From Pseudomonas putida (GTDB taxonomy: Bacteria > Pseudomonadota > Gammaproteobacteria > Pseudomonadales > Pseudomonadaceae), in contig NZ_CP011789.1 in NCBI RefSeq assembly GCF_001636055.1, positions 3,906,001 through 3,970,000 on the forward strand: a stretch of DNA of 64,000 nt, written 5' to 3'. Below the pieces are notes generated by a model. The model searched no databases. It had not been told where the DNA came from and worked only from the letters and a program-made list of their open reading frames with translations. Below, one piece after another: positions 1 through 8,147 of the stretch (positions within the stretch are counted from its first letter, which is position 1; the number at the start of each line of letters is the position of its first letter). Both the position numbers and the translations under genes were made by a program.

Positions 1-411
1 TTTGCCGTAGTCGCCGATGAAGTGCGCGCGCTGGCCCACCGGACCCAGCAGTCCACGGCCGAGATCGAGCAGATGATCGGGGGTATCCAGACCGGCACCG
101 AGCGCGCCGTGGGTTCGATGCACAGCAGCCAGGGCCGTGCCAGCGGCACCCTGGAGATCGCCGAGGCCGCAGGTCAGGCACTGGAGCTGATTGCCGAGGC
201 GATCGCCGCGATCAACCAGCGCAACCTGGTGATCGCCAGCGCGTCCGAAGAGCAGGCCCAGGTGGCGCGTGAGGTAGACCGCAATCTGGTGAACATCCGT
301 GACCTGGCGATGCAGACCTCTGCGGGAGCCAACCAGACCAGCGCCGCGGCGCAGGATCTCTCGCGCCTGGCGGTGGAATTGAACGGGATGGTGGCGCAGT
401 TCAAGGTGTGA
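1..411 (+). CDS. Methyl-accepting chemotaxis protein, C-terminal part (truncated by window edge)
   Basis: The reading frame is open from base 1 and ends in TGA at 409-411, giving the last 136 residues of a chemoreceptor. It opens with FAVVADEVRALAHRTQ, the highly conserved hairpin tip of the MCP signalling domain that contacts CheA and CheW. The rest is an alternating Ala/Gln/Glu-rich helix typical of the return arm of the coiled coil, ending LNGMVAQFKV, a common end for Pseudomonas MCPs. The ligand-binding domain lies outside the window, so the stimulus cannot be inferred. A GC-rich hairpin follows directly after the stop. Confidence 0.95.
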   Translation, partial: FAVVADEVRALAHRTQQSTAEIEQMIGGIQTGTERAVGSMHSSQGRASGTLEIAEAAGQALELIAEAIAAINQRNLVIASASEEQAQVAREVDRNLVNIRDLAMQTSAGANQTSAAAQDLSRLAVELNGMVAQFKV

Positions 412-422
412 ACTGAAACACC

Positions 423-443
423 GAGGGCCGCTTTGCGGCCCTC
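423..443. terminator. GC-rich hairpin between convergent genes
   Basis: A perfect 9-bp stem (GAGGGCCGC / GCGGCCCTC) with a 3-nt loop lies between the ends of the convergent chemoreceptor and permease genes. It probably terminates both. There is only a short T-rich stretch after it on either side. Confidence 0.6.
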
Positions 444-454
444 TTGCACATCAA

Positions 455-1858
455 CTAGTCGCTCACACCTAGCGCACGTCCCGCCTTCAGCGCCTTGCCG
501 CGAGTGGCCAGGCAATAATAGAGCGGCACCGTCACCAGCAACCCGAACAGCCACGACAGGTCGGCGCCTTCGACGATGTTCGAATACGGCCCCACATACA
601 GCGCCGTATTGGCGAACGGCAGTTGCACCAGGATCCCGCATACATAGGCAACGATGGCGTGGTGGTTGAAGCGACCGTAGATGCCGCCATCGGCGCGGAA
701 GAACGAGGCGATGTCGTATTCGCCCTTCTTGATCAGGTAGAAGTCGACCAGGTTGATCGACGCCCAGGGCACCAGCACCAGCAGCAGTGCCAGGATCAGA
801 CCGATGAACTGGCCGATGAACCCCGCCGAGGCATTCAGCGCCACCAGCCCGCACCCGAACAGGATCACCGACGCCAGCACTACCCGCACCCGCACGCTCG
901 GCGTCCAGTGAGCGACGAACGTCTGGATCGCGGTGACGATCGACAGCACCGCGCCATACAGATTCAGCGCGTTGTGGCTGATGATGTTGAGCAGGAACAG
1001 CACCATCAGGACCGGCCCCAGCCAGCCAGTGGCCTGCTTGACCGCATCCATCGCATCAGTGCCTTCAGGCACGCACAATACCGCCACCGCCCCGAAGCTG
1101 AAACACAGGATGGTGCCCAGGGTCGCGCCGAAATAGGTCGCCCAGAACGGCTTGGCGATACCGATCTCGCGCGGCAGGTAGCGCGAGTAATCGGAGGTGT
1201 AGGGCGAGAAGCTGATCTGCCAGATGGTGCCCAGCGACACCGTGGCGATGAAGCCCGACAGGTTGAAGGCCCCGCGACTGAAGAAGTCGGCTGGCAGCTC
1301 CTGGGCGAACATCATGATGAAGCCGGCCAGCAGCGCCGAGCCCATCACCCAGGTACCGATGCGGTTCAGGCTATGGATGAAGCGATAGCCGATCACACCA
1401 ATGGCCGTGGCACTCAGGGCACCGATGACGATAGCCGTGGGCATCGGCACGCTCGGGGCGATGCCGTGGATCGACTTGCCCGCCAGGACGATGTTGGAAA
1501 TGAAGAAGCCGACATAGATCAGCGCGGTGAAGAACACGATCAGCAAGGCGCCGTAGCGCCCGAACTGGCCGCGGCTCTGCACCATCTGCGGAATGCCCAG
1601 CTGCGGTCCCTGCGCAGAGGCCAGGGCGATGACGATCCCGCCCAGCAGATGCCCCATCACGATGGCGACCAGGCCCCACAGCAGGTTCAGGTGGAACACC
1701 TGGACCACCATCGCGCCGGTGACGATCGGCAGTGGCGCGATATTGGTACTGAACCAGAGGGTGAAGAGGTCGCGCGCCTTCCCGTGGCGCTCGGAGGGGG
1801 GAACATGATCGACCGTGTGATTCTCGACAAACTGGTGTTGCGACGACGGTTGGGACAT
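455..1858 (-). CDS. NCS1-family cytosine/purine/allantoin-type permease
   Basis: A 467-residue polytopic inner-membrane protein. After a polar N-terminus it has about 12 hydrophobic segments, and the family-typical stretches TLWFSTNIAPLPIVTG and FSPYTSDYSRYLP match NCS1 nucleobase:cation symporters (PF02133). It is divergent from the flavin-reductase gene at 2177, with an operator-like palindrome on each side of the intergenic region. It is therefore probably the uptake step for the substrate of the catabolic cluster. The substrate is likely a nucleobase-like or other N-heterocyclic compound, but it cannot be read from the sequence. It differs from the codB permease at 27495-28754. Confidence 0.9.
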   Translation of the reverse strand: MSQPSSQHQFVENHTVDHVPPSERHGKARDLFTLWFSTNIAPLPIVTGAMVVQVFHLNLLWGLVAIVMGHLLGGIVIALASAQGPQLGIPQMVQSRGQFGRYGALLIVFFTALIYVGFFISNIVLAGKSIHGIAPSVPMPTAIVIGALSATAIGVIGYRFIHSLNRIGTWVMGSALLAGFIMMFAQELPADFFSRGAFNLSGFIATVSLGTIWQISFSPYTSDYSRYLPREIGIAKPFWATYFGATLGTILCFSFGAVAVLCVPEGTDAMDAVKQATGWLGPVLMVLFLLNIISHNALNLYGAVLSIVTAIQTFVAHWTPSVRVRVVLASVILFGCGLVALNASAGFIGQFIGLILALLLVLVPWASINLVDFYLIKKGEYDIASFFRADGGIYGRFNHHAIVAYVCGILVQLPFANTALYVGPYSNIVEGADLSWLFGLLVTVPLYYCLATRGKALKAGRALGVSD

Positions 1859-1936
1859 AGGATTTCAGCTCGAAAGGATCATTTTTATCTTTGTATGGAA
1901 ACCGCTCGGGGCGGCCTCTCAGCTGAAGACCATATT

Positions 1937-1948
1937 ATGGTATTCCAA
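1937..1948. promoter_or_regulatory. GntR-type operator-like site (degenerate copy)
   Basis: ATGGTATTCCAA, an imperfect copy of the ATGGTATACCAT palindrome at 2108 and 4029. It lies about 80 bp upstream of the permease start on the minus strand. It fits the FadR/VanR-type GntR site pattern (ATNGTATACNAT). The probable binding protein is encoded at 8148-8894. Confidence 0.45.
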
Positions 1949-2107
1949 ACTTTTGACAACACTGCGCTGTGCTTTTTCAGCGCATCTGATCTGCCGTGTG
2001 CGCCACTGTGGCGCAGGGCTCTAGTAATCAAGACCAATGAATACGGGGCTTTTACCGTTCATCGTGTGTTCCGGTGCGCGGAAAATTCTGCTTGCAATAT
2101 AGGTATT

Positions 2108-2119
2108 ACGGTATACCAT
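2108..2119. promoter_or_regulatory. GntR-type operator-like palindrome
   Basis: ACGGTATACCAT, centred on a perfect GGTATACC palindrome, 58 bp before the flavin-reductase start. The surrounding bases (TATTA before, CAGACA after) are shared with the site at 4029, so similarity extends over about 22 bp rather than the palindrome alone. It probably overlaps the promoter of the 2177 gene. Confidence 0.6.
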
Positions 2120-2176
2120 CAGACACATCAACGATAAAAAACGCGGACCACCGCACGCCCCTTAGAGGTTCACGCC

Positions 2177-2662
2177 ATGATCGACGCAACCGTCTACAAG
2201 CACGTCCTGGGCTCCTTCCCCTCCGGCGTCACGGTCATCACCACCCTGGACGACGACGGCTCGGTCGTCGGCCTCACTGCCAGCGCCTTTTCTTCCCTGT
2301 CCATGGACCCGCCGCTGGTGCTGTTCTGCCCCAACTACAGCTCCGACTCCTATCCTGTACTGATCAAGCAGAAGCGCTTCGCCATCCACTTGCTGTCCGG
2401 CGAGCAGCAGGCCGAAGCCTATGCATTCGCCAAAAAAGGCAAGGACAAGGCCAGCGGTATCGAGTGGACCCTGAGCGAGCTGGGCAACCCGCTGCTGGCC
2501 GGTGCCACGGCGATCATCGAGTGCGAGCTGTGGCGCGAGTACGAAGGTGGCGATCACGCCATCATGGTCGGCAAGGTACACAACCTGATCGTGCCTGAGG
2601 ACGCCCCACGACCGATGGTCTACTGCCGCGGCAAAATGGCCAGCCTGCCCGCCTTCGCCTGA
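2177..2662 (+). CDS. Flavin reductase family protein (RutF/HpaC-like), first copy
   Basis: A 161-residue protein with the flavin-reductase-like fold (PF01613). SFPSGVTVITT near the N-terminus and GLTASAFSSLSMDPPLVLFC are the flavin-binding core, and GGDHAIMVGKV is the conserved GDH motif. It should reduce FMN or FAD with NAD(P)H and pass it to the luciferase-like monooxygenase encoded next. It is roughly 70% identical by eye to the paralogue at 7061. It is the first gene after the operator at 2108. A GAGG sequence before the ATG serves as ribosome-binding site. Confidence 0.93.
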   Translation: MIDATVYKHVLGSFPSGVTVITTLDDDGSVVGLTASAFSSLSMDPPLVLFCPNYSSDSYPVLIKQKRFAIHLLSGEQQAEAYAFAKKGKDKASGIEWTLSELGNPLLAGATAIIECELWREYEGGDHAIMVGKVHNLIVPEDAPRPMVYCRGKMASLPAFA

Positions 2663-2686
2663 TACCTGCAGTTCGACGCAAGACTC

Positions 2687-2726
2687 TGTGGGAGCGGGCT
2701 CGTCCCGCGATCACCGGCAAAGCCGG
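2687..2726. repeat. REP element (P. putida type), copy 1
   Basis: A 40-base intergenic element with GGGAGCGGGCTCGTCCCGCG followed by a second small hairpin (CCGGC AAA GCCGG). It differs at one base from the element at 36451-36490. This is the known repetitive extragenic palindrome type of P. putida. It lies between the flavin reductase and monooxygenase genes and may affect mRNA stability there. Confidence 0.85.
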
Positions 2727-2803
2727 TGTCATTCAGGACGCGGCCTGTTTCCCTGTGCCGCGCCGTCCCCACATCGACCACAACAAGCTCCGAGGAAAGC
2801 CCC

Positions 2804-3847
2804 ATGAAATTTTCGCTGTTCGTACACATGGAACGTTGGGATGACCAGGTCAGCCACCGCCAGCTGTTCGAAGACCTGACCGAACTGACCCTGATGGCCG
2901 AGCGCGGCGGTTTCAACACCGTATGGATCGGCGAACACCACGCCATGGAATACACCATCTCGCCCAGCCCTATGCCGCTGCTGGCCTACCTGGCTGCCCG
3001 TACCGAGACCATCCGCCTGGGCGCCGGCACCATCATCGCGCCGTTCTGGAATCCGATCCGCGTAGCTGGCGAATGCGCCCTGCTCGATGTGATCAGCAAT
3101 GGTCGCATGGAAGTGGGCCTGGCCCGCGGCGCCTACCAATTCGAGTTCGACCGCATGGCCGGTGGCATGCCCGCCACCGACGGCGGCAAGGCCCTGCGCG
3201 AGATGGTCCCGGCGGTCCGCGCCCTGTGGCAGGGCGACTACGCCCACGAAGGCGAGGTGTACAACTTCCCCACCTCCACCAGCGTGCCCAAGCCTGTGCA
3301 GCACGGCATGCCACCGATGTGGATCGCCGCCCGCGACCCGGACTCGCACAACTTTGCGGTCAAGCATGGCTGCAATGTCATGGTCACCCCACTGATGAAG
3401 GGTGACGAAGAGGTGCTGGACCTGAAGAACAAGTTCCAGGCCGCGTTGGACAACAACCCTGAAGTGCCGCGCCCGCAACTGATGGTGTTGCGCCACACCC
3501 ACGTGCACAGCCCGGCCGAGCCCGATGGCTGGAAGATCGGCGCCCAGGCGATCTCGCGCTTCTATCGCACCTTCGATGCCTGGTTCGGCAACAAGACCAC
3601 CCCGGTCAATGGCTTCCTGGAGCCCAGCCCCGAGTCCAAGTTCGCCGAGGTACCGGCCTTCGCGCTGGAGAACATCCGCAAGAACACCATGATCGGCACC
3701 CCCGAAGAAATCATTGCGCGCATCAAGTACTACCAGGAACTTGGCGTCGACGAATTCAGCTTCTGGTGTGACAACAGCCTGCCGCACGCAGAGAAACGCA
3801 AATCGCTGGAGCTGTTCATCAAGGAAGTGGTGCCAGCGTTTGCCTGA
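2804..3847 (+). CDS. LLM-class (luciferase-like) flavin-dependent monooxygenase
   Basis: A 347-residue bacterial-luciferase-family protein (PF00296). The N-terminus MKFSLFVHMERWDD, then GGFNTVWIGEHH, RLGAGTIIAPFWNPIRVAGE and DVISNGRMEVGLARG, are the TIM-barrel core motifs. I chose the ATG at 2804, after a GAGGAAAG ribosome-binding site; the frame is open upstream but not protein-like. It should use reduced flavin from the adjacent reductase to oxygenate or ring-open the pathway substrate, analogous to RutA. A REP element separates the two genes, and a rho-independent terminator follows. Confidence 0.92.
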   Translation: MKFSLFVHMERWDDQVSHRQLFEDLTELTLMAERGGFNTVWIGEHHAMEYTISPSPMPLLAYLAARTETIRLGAGTIIAPFWNPIRVAGECALLDVISNGRMEVGLARGAYQFEFDRMAGGMPATDGGKALREMVPAVRALWQGDYAHEGEVYNFPTSTSVPKPVQHGMPPMWIAARDPDSHNFAVKHGCNVMVTPLMKGDEEVLDLKNKFQAALDNNPEVPRPQLMVLRHTHVHSPAEPDGWKIGAQAISRFYRTFDAWFGNKTTPVNGFLEPSPESKFAEVPAFALENIRKNTMIGTPEEIIARIKYYQELGVDEFSFWCDNSLPHAEKRKSLELFIKEVVPAFA

Positions 3848-3865
3848 TCGGTAGCCCGCTGCACC

Positions 3866-3903
3866 TGCCCGCTTTCATGACCTGTGAGAGCGGGCATTTT
3901 TTT
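3866..3903 (+). terminator. Rho-independent terminator
   Basis: An 8-bp stem (TGCCCGCT / AGCGGGCA) with a 15-nt loop, followed by seven T residues. It is placed just after the monooxygenase stop and before the next operator-controlled unit, so it separates two transcripts. Confidence 0.8.
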
Positions 3904-4028
3904 GGCTGCGCTTCAACTGCGCCTGCCCACCAGAAGATCAGTACAGACACCCCAGAAAACCGCGGCACAGCACACCTTTCGTCCCCCCGCAGGAGAAATT
4001 TCCCGCCCCCTCTTGCACATCAAATATT

Positions 4029-4040
4029 ATGGTATACCAT
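4029..4040. promoter_or_regulatory. GntR-type operator-like perfect palindrome
   Basis: ATGGTATACCAT, a perfect 12-bp palindrome, 38 bp before the PF06684 gene. The flanks match the site at 2108 (TATTA before, CAGACA after). It probably governs the second transcription unit (4079 to about 8894). Confidence 0.65.
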
Positions 4041-4078
4041 CAGACAACAAGAGCTGATAACCCTCACCAGGAGCCCCC

Positions 4079-4675
4079 ATGAGTTTCGAAATCCGCAAGA
4101 TCGTCACCTACTCCGAAGAAACCCGCATCGAAGGCGGCAAGGCCACCGACAAACCAGTGACCATGGTCGGCCTGGCCGTGGTGATCAAGAACCCATGGGC
4201 TGGCCGTGGTTTTGTCGAAGACCTCAAGCCGGAAATCCGCGCCAACTGCTCCGAACTGGGTGCGCTGATGGTCGAGCGCCTGACCGCCGCCATCGGTGGT
4301 GCCGACAAGATCGAGGCCTACGGCAAGGCAGCGGTGGTCGGTGCCGAGGGTGAGATCGAGCACGCGTCGGCGGTGATCCACACCCTGCGCTTTGGCAACC
4401 ACTACCGTGAAGCGGTCCAGGCCAAGAGCTACCTGAGCTTCACCAACAAGCGCGGCGGCCCGGGCACCTCGATCCAGATCCCGATGATGCAGAAGGACGA
4501 CGAAGGCCTGCGCTCGCACTACATCACCCTGGAAATGCAGATCGAAGACGCTCCGCGCGCCGACGAGATCGTCGTGGTCCTGGGCGCCTCCGACGGTGGC
4601 CGCCTGCACCCGCGTATCGGCAACCGCTACATCGACCTGGAAGAACTGGCTGCCGAGAAAGCCAACGCTCAATAA
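4079..4675 (+). CDS. Amino acid synthesis family protein (PF06684/DUF1185)
   Basis: A 198-residue protein matching the PF06684 'AA_synth' family. That family has a chorismate-mutase-like fold and no established reaction. Family-typical segments seen include GKATDKPVTMVGLAVVIKNPWAGR near the start (given here only as its position, residues 20-43), the GAEGEIEHASAVIH segment, and PRADEIVVVLGASDGGR. The AGGAG ribosome-binding site precedes the ATG. It leads the operon DUF1185, hydrolase, aldehyde dehydrogenase, flavin reductase, CMD protein. Its place in a catabolic operon with a permease and flavin monooxygenase suggests a step on a small ring-opened metabolite, which is an inference. Confidence 0.85.
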   Translation: MSFEIRKIVTYSEETRIEGGKATDKPVTMVGLAVVIKNPWAGRGFVEDLKPEIRANCSELGALMVERLTAAIGGADKIEAYGKAAVVGAEGEIEHASAVIHTLRFGNHYREAVQAKSYLSFTNKRGGPGTSIQIPMMQKDDEGLRSHYITLEMQIEDAPRADEIVVVLGASDGGRLHPRIGNRYIDLEELAAEKANAQ

Positions 4676-4735
4676 CAATAAGCAGACGGGCCGGAGCCAA
4701 GCGTCACGGCACCGGCCTTTCAAGGAGCGCCATCC

Positions 4736-5569
4736 ATGATTCAGCCTGTCGCTGAACGTACACCTGCCGGGACCAGCTACCTGAGCCTCGGCCAGGGCCA
4801 ACCCGTGGTGCTGATCCACGGCGTGGGCCTGAACAAGGAAATGTGGGGTGGCCAGTTCGTCGGCCTGTCCACCGACTACCGGGTCATCGCCTACGACATG
4901 CTCGGCCATGGCCAGAGCGCGTTGCCCGCGCCGGACACCGACCTGCAAGGCTACGCCACCCAGCTCGCCGAACTGCTCGACCACCTGCAGATTCCCCAGG
5001 CCACCGTCATCGGCTTCTCCATGGGCGGCCTGGTCGCCCGCGCCTTCGCCCTGCACTACCCGCAGCGGCTGGCGGCCCTGGTCGTGCTCAACAGCGTGTT
5101 CAACCGCAGCCCCGAGCAGAGCGCCGGTGTCATCGCCCGCGCCGCGCAGGCTGCCGAGCTTGGCCCGGACGCCAACGTCGACGCGGCGCTGGACCGCTGG
5201 TTCAGCCGCGAATACAAGGCGGCCAACCCGGCCCAGGTCGCGGCCATCCGCCAGGTGCTGGCCAGCAACGACCCCCAGGGCTACCACACCACCTATTCGC
5301 TGTTCGCCACCCAGGACATGTACCGCGAAGCGGACCTGGGCAGCATCCAGGTGCCAACGCTGATCGCCACCGGCGAACTCGATTCCGGCTCCACCCCGGC
5401 CATGACCCGCCAGCTCGCCGCGCGCATTCCCGGCGCCCGCAGCGTGGTCCTGGCCGAACAACGGCATATGATGCCCGTTGAGGCTCCGCGCGAAGTCAAC
5501 CGCATGCTGCTGGACTTCCTGAGCCAAGCCCGCACCCTCACCGAATCCGCCAAGGGGATAGTTGCATGA
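4736..5569 (+). CDS. Alpha/beta-fold hydrolase
   Basis: A 277-residue alpha/beta hydrolase (PF00561/PF12697). It has an oxyanion strand LIHGVGLNKEMWGG, the nucleophile elbow GFSMGG (Ser), a late acid in the ATGELDSGSTP region, and the catalytic His in AEQRHMMPVEAP. It most resembles RutD, PcaD and similar C-N or ester hydrolases. Its stop overlaps the aldehyde dehydrogenase start by 4 nt (ATGA), indicating translational coupling. It probably hydrolyses the product of the flavin monooxygenase. The substrate cannot be assigned. Confidence 0.9.
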   Translation: MIQPVAERTPAGTSYLSLGQGQPVVLIHGVGLNKEMWGGQFVGLSTDYRVIAYDMLGHGQSALPAPDTDLQGYATQLAELLDHLQIPQATVIGFSMGGLVARAFALHYPQRLAALVVLNSVFNRSPEQSAGVIARAAQAAELGPDANVDAALDRWFSREYKAANPAQVAAIRQVLASNDPQGYHTTYSLFATQDMYREADLGSIQVPTLIATGELDSGSTPAMTRQLAARIPGARSVVLAEQRHMMPVEAPREVNRMLLDFLSQARTLTESAKGIVA

Positions 5570-7047
5570 CCCTCGTTCGTTTCCAGATGTGCATCGACGG
5601 CCAGTGGCGCGATGCCCAGAGCGGCAAGACCTTCGACAGCCTCGACCCGGCCACCGCCCAGGCCTGGGCGCAACTGCCCGATGCCGACGAGCAGGACGTC
5701 GAGCTGGCGGTACAGGCCGCCCAGCGCGCCTTCGATAGCAAGGCCTGGCGCGGGCTCACCGCCACCGCACGGGGCAAGCTGCTGCGCCGCCTCGGTGACC
5801 TGATCGCCGAGAACAAGGAGCACCTGGCCCAGCTCGAAAGCCGCGACAACGGCAAGCTGATCCGCGAGACCCGCGGCCAGGTCGGCTACCTGCCGGAATT
5901 CTTCCACTACACCGCAGGCCTTGCCGACAAGCTCGAAGGCGGCACCCTGCCGCTGGACAAGCCCGACCTGTTCGCCTACACCGTGCACGATCCCATCGGT
6001 GTGGTGGCTGGCATCATCCCGTGGAACAGCCCGCTGTACCTGACCGCGATCAAGCTCGCCCCGGCCCTGGCCGCTGGCAACACCATCGTGCTCAAACCCT
6101 CGGAGCATGCGTCGGCCACCATCCTGGAGCTGGCCCGCCTGGCGCTGGAAGCCGGTTTCCCGGCCGGCGTGGTCAACGTCGTCACCGGTTACGGCCCAAG
6201 CACCGGCGCGGCGCTCACCCGTCATCCGCTGGTGCGCAAGATCGCCTTCACCGGCGGTGCCGCCACTGCCCGCCATGTGGTGCGCAGCAGCGCCGAGAAC
6301 TTCGCCAAGCTGTCGCTGGAGCTGGGCGGCAAGTCGCCGAACATCATCTTCGCCGACGCCGACCTGGACAGCGCCATCAACGGCGCAGTGGCCGGCATCT
6401 ACGCCGCCTCCGGACAAAGCTGCGTGGCCGGTTCGCGCCTGCTGGTGCAGGACGAGATCTTCGACGCGTTCGTCGAGCGCCTGATCGAGCGGGCCAAGCG
6501 CATCCGCATCGGTAACCCGCAGGACGACGCCAGCGAAATGGGCCCGATGGCCACCGCCCAGCAACTGGCCGTGGTCGAAGGCCTGGTCGCTGCGGCCAAG
6601 GCCGAGGGCGCCAAGCTGCGCCTGGGTGGCAAGCGCGCCGAGGTCGAGGGCGACGGCTGGTTCTACGAGCCGACCCTGTTCGAGTGCGACAGCAACTCGA
6701 TGACCATCATGCAGGAAGAGGTGTTCGGCCCGGTCGCCGCGGTGATCCGCTTCAAGACCGAGGAAGAGGCGCTGGCCATGGCCAACGACTCGCAGTTCGG
6801 CCTTGCCGCCGGCATCTGGACCCGCGACCTGGGCCGCGCCCATCGCCTGGCGCGCGACGTGCGCTCGGGGATCATCTGGGTCAACACTTACCGCGCAGTC
6901 TCGGCCATGGCGCCGATCGGCGGCTTCAGAAACAGCGGCTACGGCCGCGAGAGCGGCATCGATTCGGTGCTGGCCTATACCGAGCTGAAGACCGTGTGGA
7001 TCAACCTGTCCACCGCGCCAATGCCCGATCCGTTTGTGATGCGTTGA
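5566..7047 (+). CDS. NAD(P)-dependent aldehyde dehydrogenase
   Basis: A 493-residue ALDH-superfamily enzyme (PF00171) of normal length. Visible motifs are the PWNSPL cofactor-binding segment, FTGG, the general base Glu in LELGGKSPN, the catalytic Cys in ASGQSCVAGSRL, and EEVFGPV near the C-terminus. It should oxidise an aldehyde released by the upstream steps to the acid. It is coupled to the hydrolase by a 4-nt overlap and followed 13 bp later by the second flavin reductase. No truncation or substitution of key residues is seen. Confidence 0.95.
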   Translation: MTLVRFQMCIDGQWRDAQSGKTFDSLDPATAQAWAQLPDADEQDVELAVQAAQRAFDSKAWRGLTATARGKLLRRLGDLIAENKEHLAQLESRDNGKLIRETRGQVGYLPEFFHYTAGLADKLEGGTLPLDKPDLFAYTVHDPIGVVAGIIPWNSPLYLTAIKLAPALAAGNTIVLKPSEHASATILELARLALEAGFPAGVVNVVTGYGPSTGAALTRHPLVRKIAFTGGAATARHVVRSSAENFAKLSLELGGKSPNIIFADADLDSAINGAVAGIYAASGQSCVAGSRLLVQDEIFDAFVERLIERAKRIRIGNPQDDASEMGPMATAQQLAVVEGLVAAAKAEGAKLRLGGKRAEVEGDGWFYEPTLFECDSNSMTIMQEEVFGPVAAVIRFKTEEEALAMANDSQFGLAAGIWTRDLGRAHRLARDVRSGIIWVNTYRAVSAMAPIGGFRNSGYGRESGIDSVLAYTELKTVWINLSTAPMPDPFVMR

Positions 7048-7060
7048 GAAGGAGCACGAG

Positions 7061-7546
7061 ATGATCGAACCTGGCATCTATAAAGACGTGATGGGCTCCT
7101 TCCCGTCCGGCGTGACCGTGGTCACCACGCTCGATGGCGATGGCGGTATCGTCGGCATTACCGCCAGCGCCTTCAGCGCGCTGTCGATCGACCCGGCGCT
7201 GGTGCTGTTCTGCCCCAACTACGCCTCCGACACCTACCCGATCCTGCGCGACAGCAAGCAGTTCGCCATTCACCTGCTGTCGGCCGACCAGACCGCCGAG
7301 GCCTATGCCTTTGCGGGTAAAGGCAAGGACAAGGCCAAAGGCATCGACTGGCACCTGAGCGAGCTGGGCAACCCGCTGCTGGCCAAGGCCACGGCGATCA
7401 TCGAGTGCGAGTTGTGGCGCGAGTACGACGGCGGCGATCACGCGATCATCGTCGGCGCGGTGAAAAACCTGGTGCTGCCGGCCGAGCCGGTGACACCGAT
7501 GGTCTATCACAAGGGCAAGCTTGGCGCCCTGCCCTCGCTGGGCTGA
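7061..7546 (+). CDS. Flavin reductase family protein, second copy
   Basis: A 161-residue paralogue of the protein at 2177, the same length and collinear throughout (SFPSGVTVVTT, ITASAFSALSIDPALVLFC, GGDHAIIVGAV). The AGGAG ribosome-binding site lies 8 bp before the ATG. Two reductases in one cluster with only one recognisable monooxygenase is odd. Either the second supports a step not recognised as flavin-dependent, or it is redundant after a duplication. Confidence 0.92.
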   Translation: MIEPGIYKDVMGSFPSGVTVVTTLDGDGGIVGITASAFSALSIDPALVLFCPNYASDTYPILRDSKQFAIHLLSADQTAEAYAFAGKGKDKAKGIDWHLSELGNPLLAKATAIIECELWREYDGGDHAIIVGAVKNLVLPAEPVTPMVYHKGKLGALPSLG

Positions 7547-7671
7547 TAGACCGCGCGGTCTGCTTCGCGCGTTCACCCGCGAAGAAACCCACACCGATGT
7601 CCCTGTTTTTAGGGGCCGCGCTAATCGTCTCACCCTCGGTTGCGGCCCCTGTTTTCATTCGGAGCACTGCA

Positions 7672-8061
7672 ATGAGCAATGAAAAGTACGAGAAGGGCCT
7701 GCAGATCCGCACCCAGGTGCTGGGCGAGGACTACGTCAACCGCTCCATCCAGAACGCCGACGACTTCACCAAGCCGCTCCAGGAGCTGGTCACCGAATAT
7801 TGCTGGGGTCATGTCTGGGGCCGCGACGGCTTATCGCTCAAAGAGCGCAGCATGATAAACTTGGCGATGATTTCCGCCCTCAACCGGCCCCACGAGCTCA
7901 AGCTGCATATCCGCGGCGCCTTGCGCAACGGCCTGAGCCGTGAACAGATTCGTGAAATCCTGCTCCAGGTCGGCATTTATTGCGGCGTGCCCGCGGCGGT
8001 GGACAGCTTCCGCCTGGCCCGCGAAGCGTTCGCCGAAGCCGATGCGGAGCCAACCCGTTAA
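7672..8061 (+). CDS. Carboxymuconolactone decarboxylase family protein (PcaC-like)
   Basis: A 129-residue protein of the CMD fold (PF02627). Typical features are EYCWGHVWGRDGLS, RSMINLAMISAL, HELKLHIRGALRNG and the C-terminal YCGVPAAVDSFRLA. PcaC itself is about 130 residues. I chose the ATG at 7672, which follows CGGAG; the open frame upstream is not protein-like. In this operon it may decarboxylate or isomerise a small keto-acid or lactone intermediate. True 4-carboxymuconolactone activity is not implied, since no other protocatechuate genes are near. Confidence 0.88.
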   Translation: MSNEKYEKGLQIRTQVLGEDYVNRSIQNADDFTKPLQELVTEYCWGHVWGRDGLSLKERSMINLAMISALNRPHELKLHIRGALRNGLSREQIREILLQVGIYCGVPAAVDSFRLAREAFAEADAEPTR

Positions 8062-8147
8062 CAGCGGGCTGTTCGAACCACTGCAAGGAGCGCCTGGGTT
8101 CGGGGCACTCCGACGTTGGCGCAACAGCCTCATAAAGAGCGCACCTG

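Noticed and set aside
623..2137. A 504-codon plus-strand frame opposite the NCS1 permease, and similar long frames opposite the monooxygenase, hydrolase, aldehyde dehydrogenase and PucR genes.
   Set aside because: These are shadows caused by high GC at third positions; each lies opposite a gene with conserved motifs.
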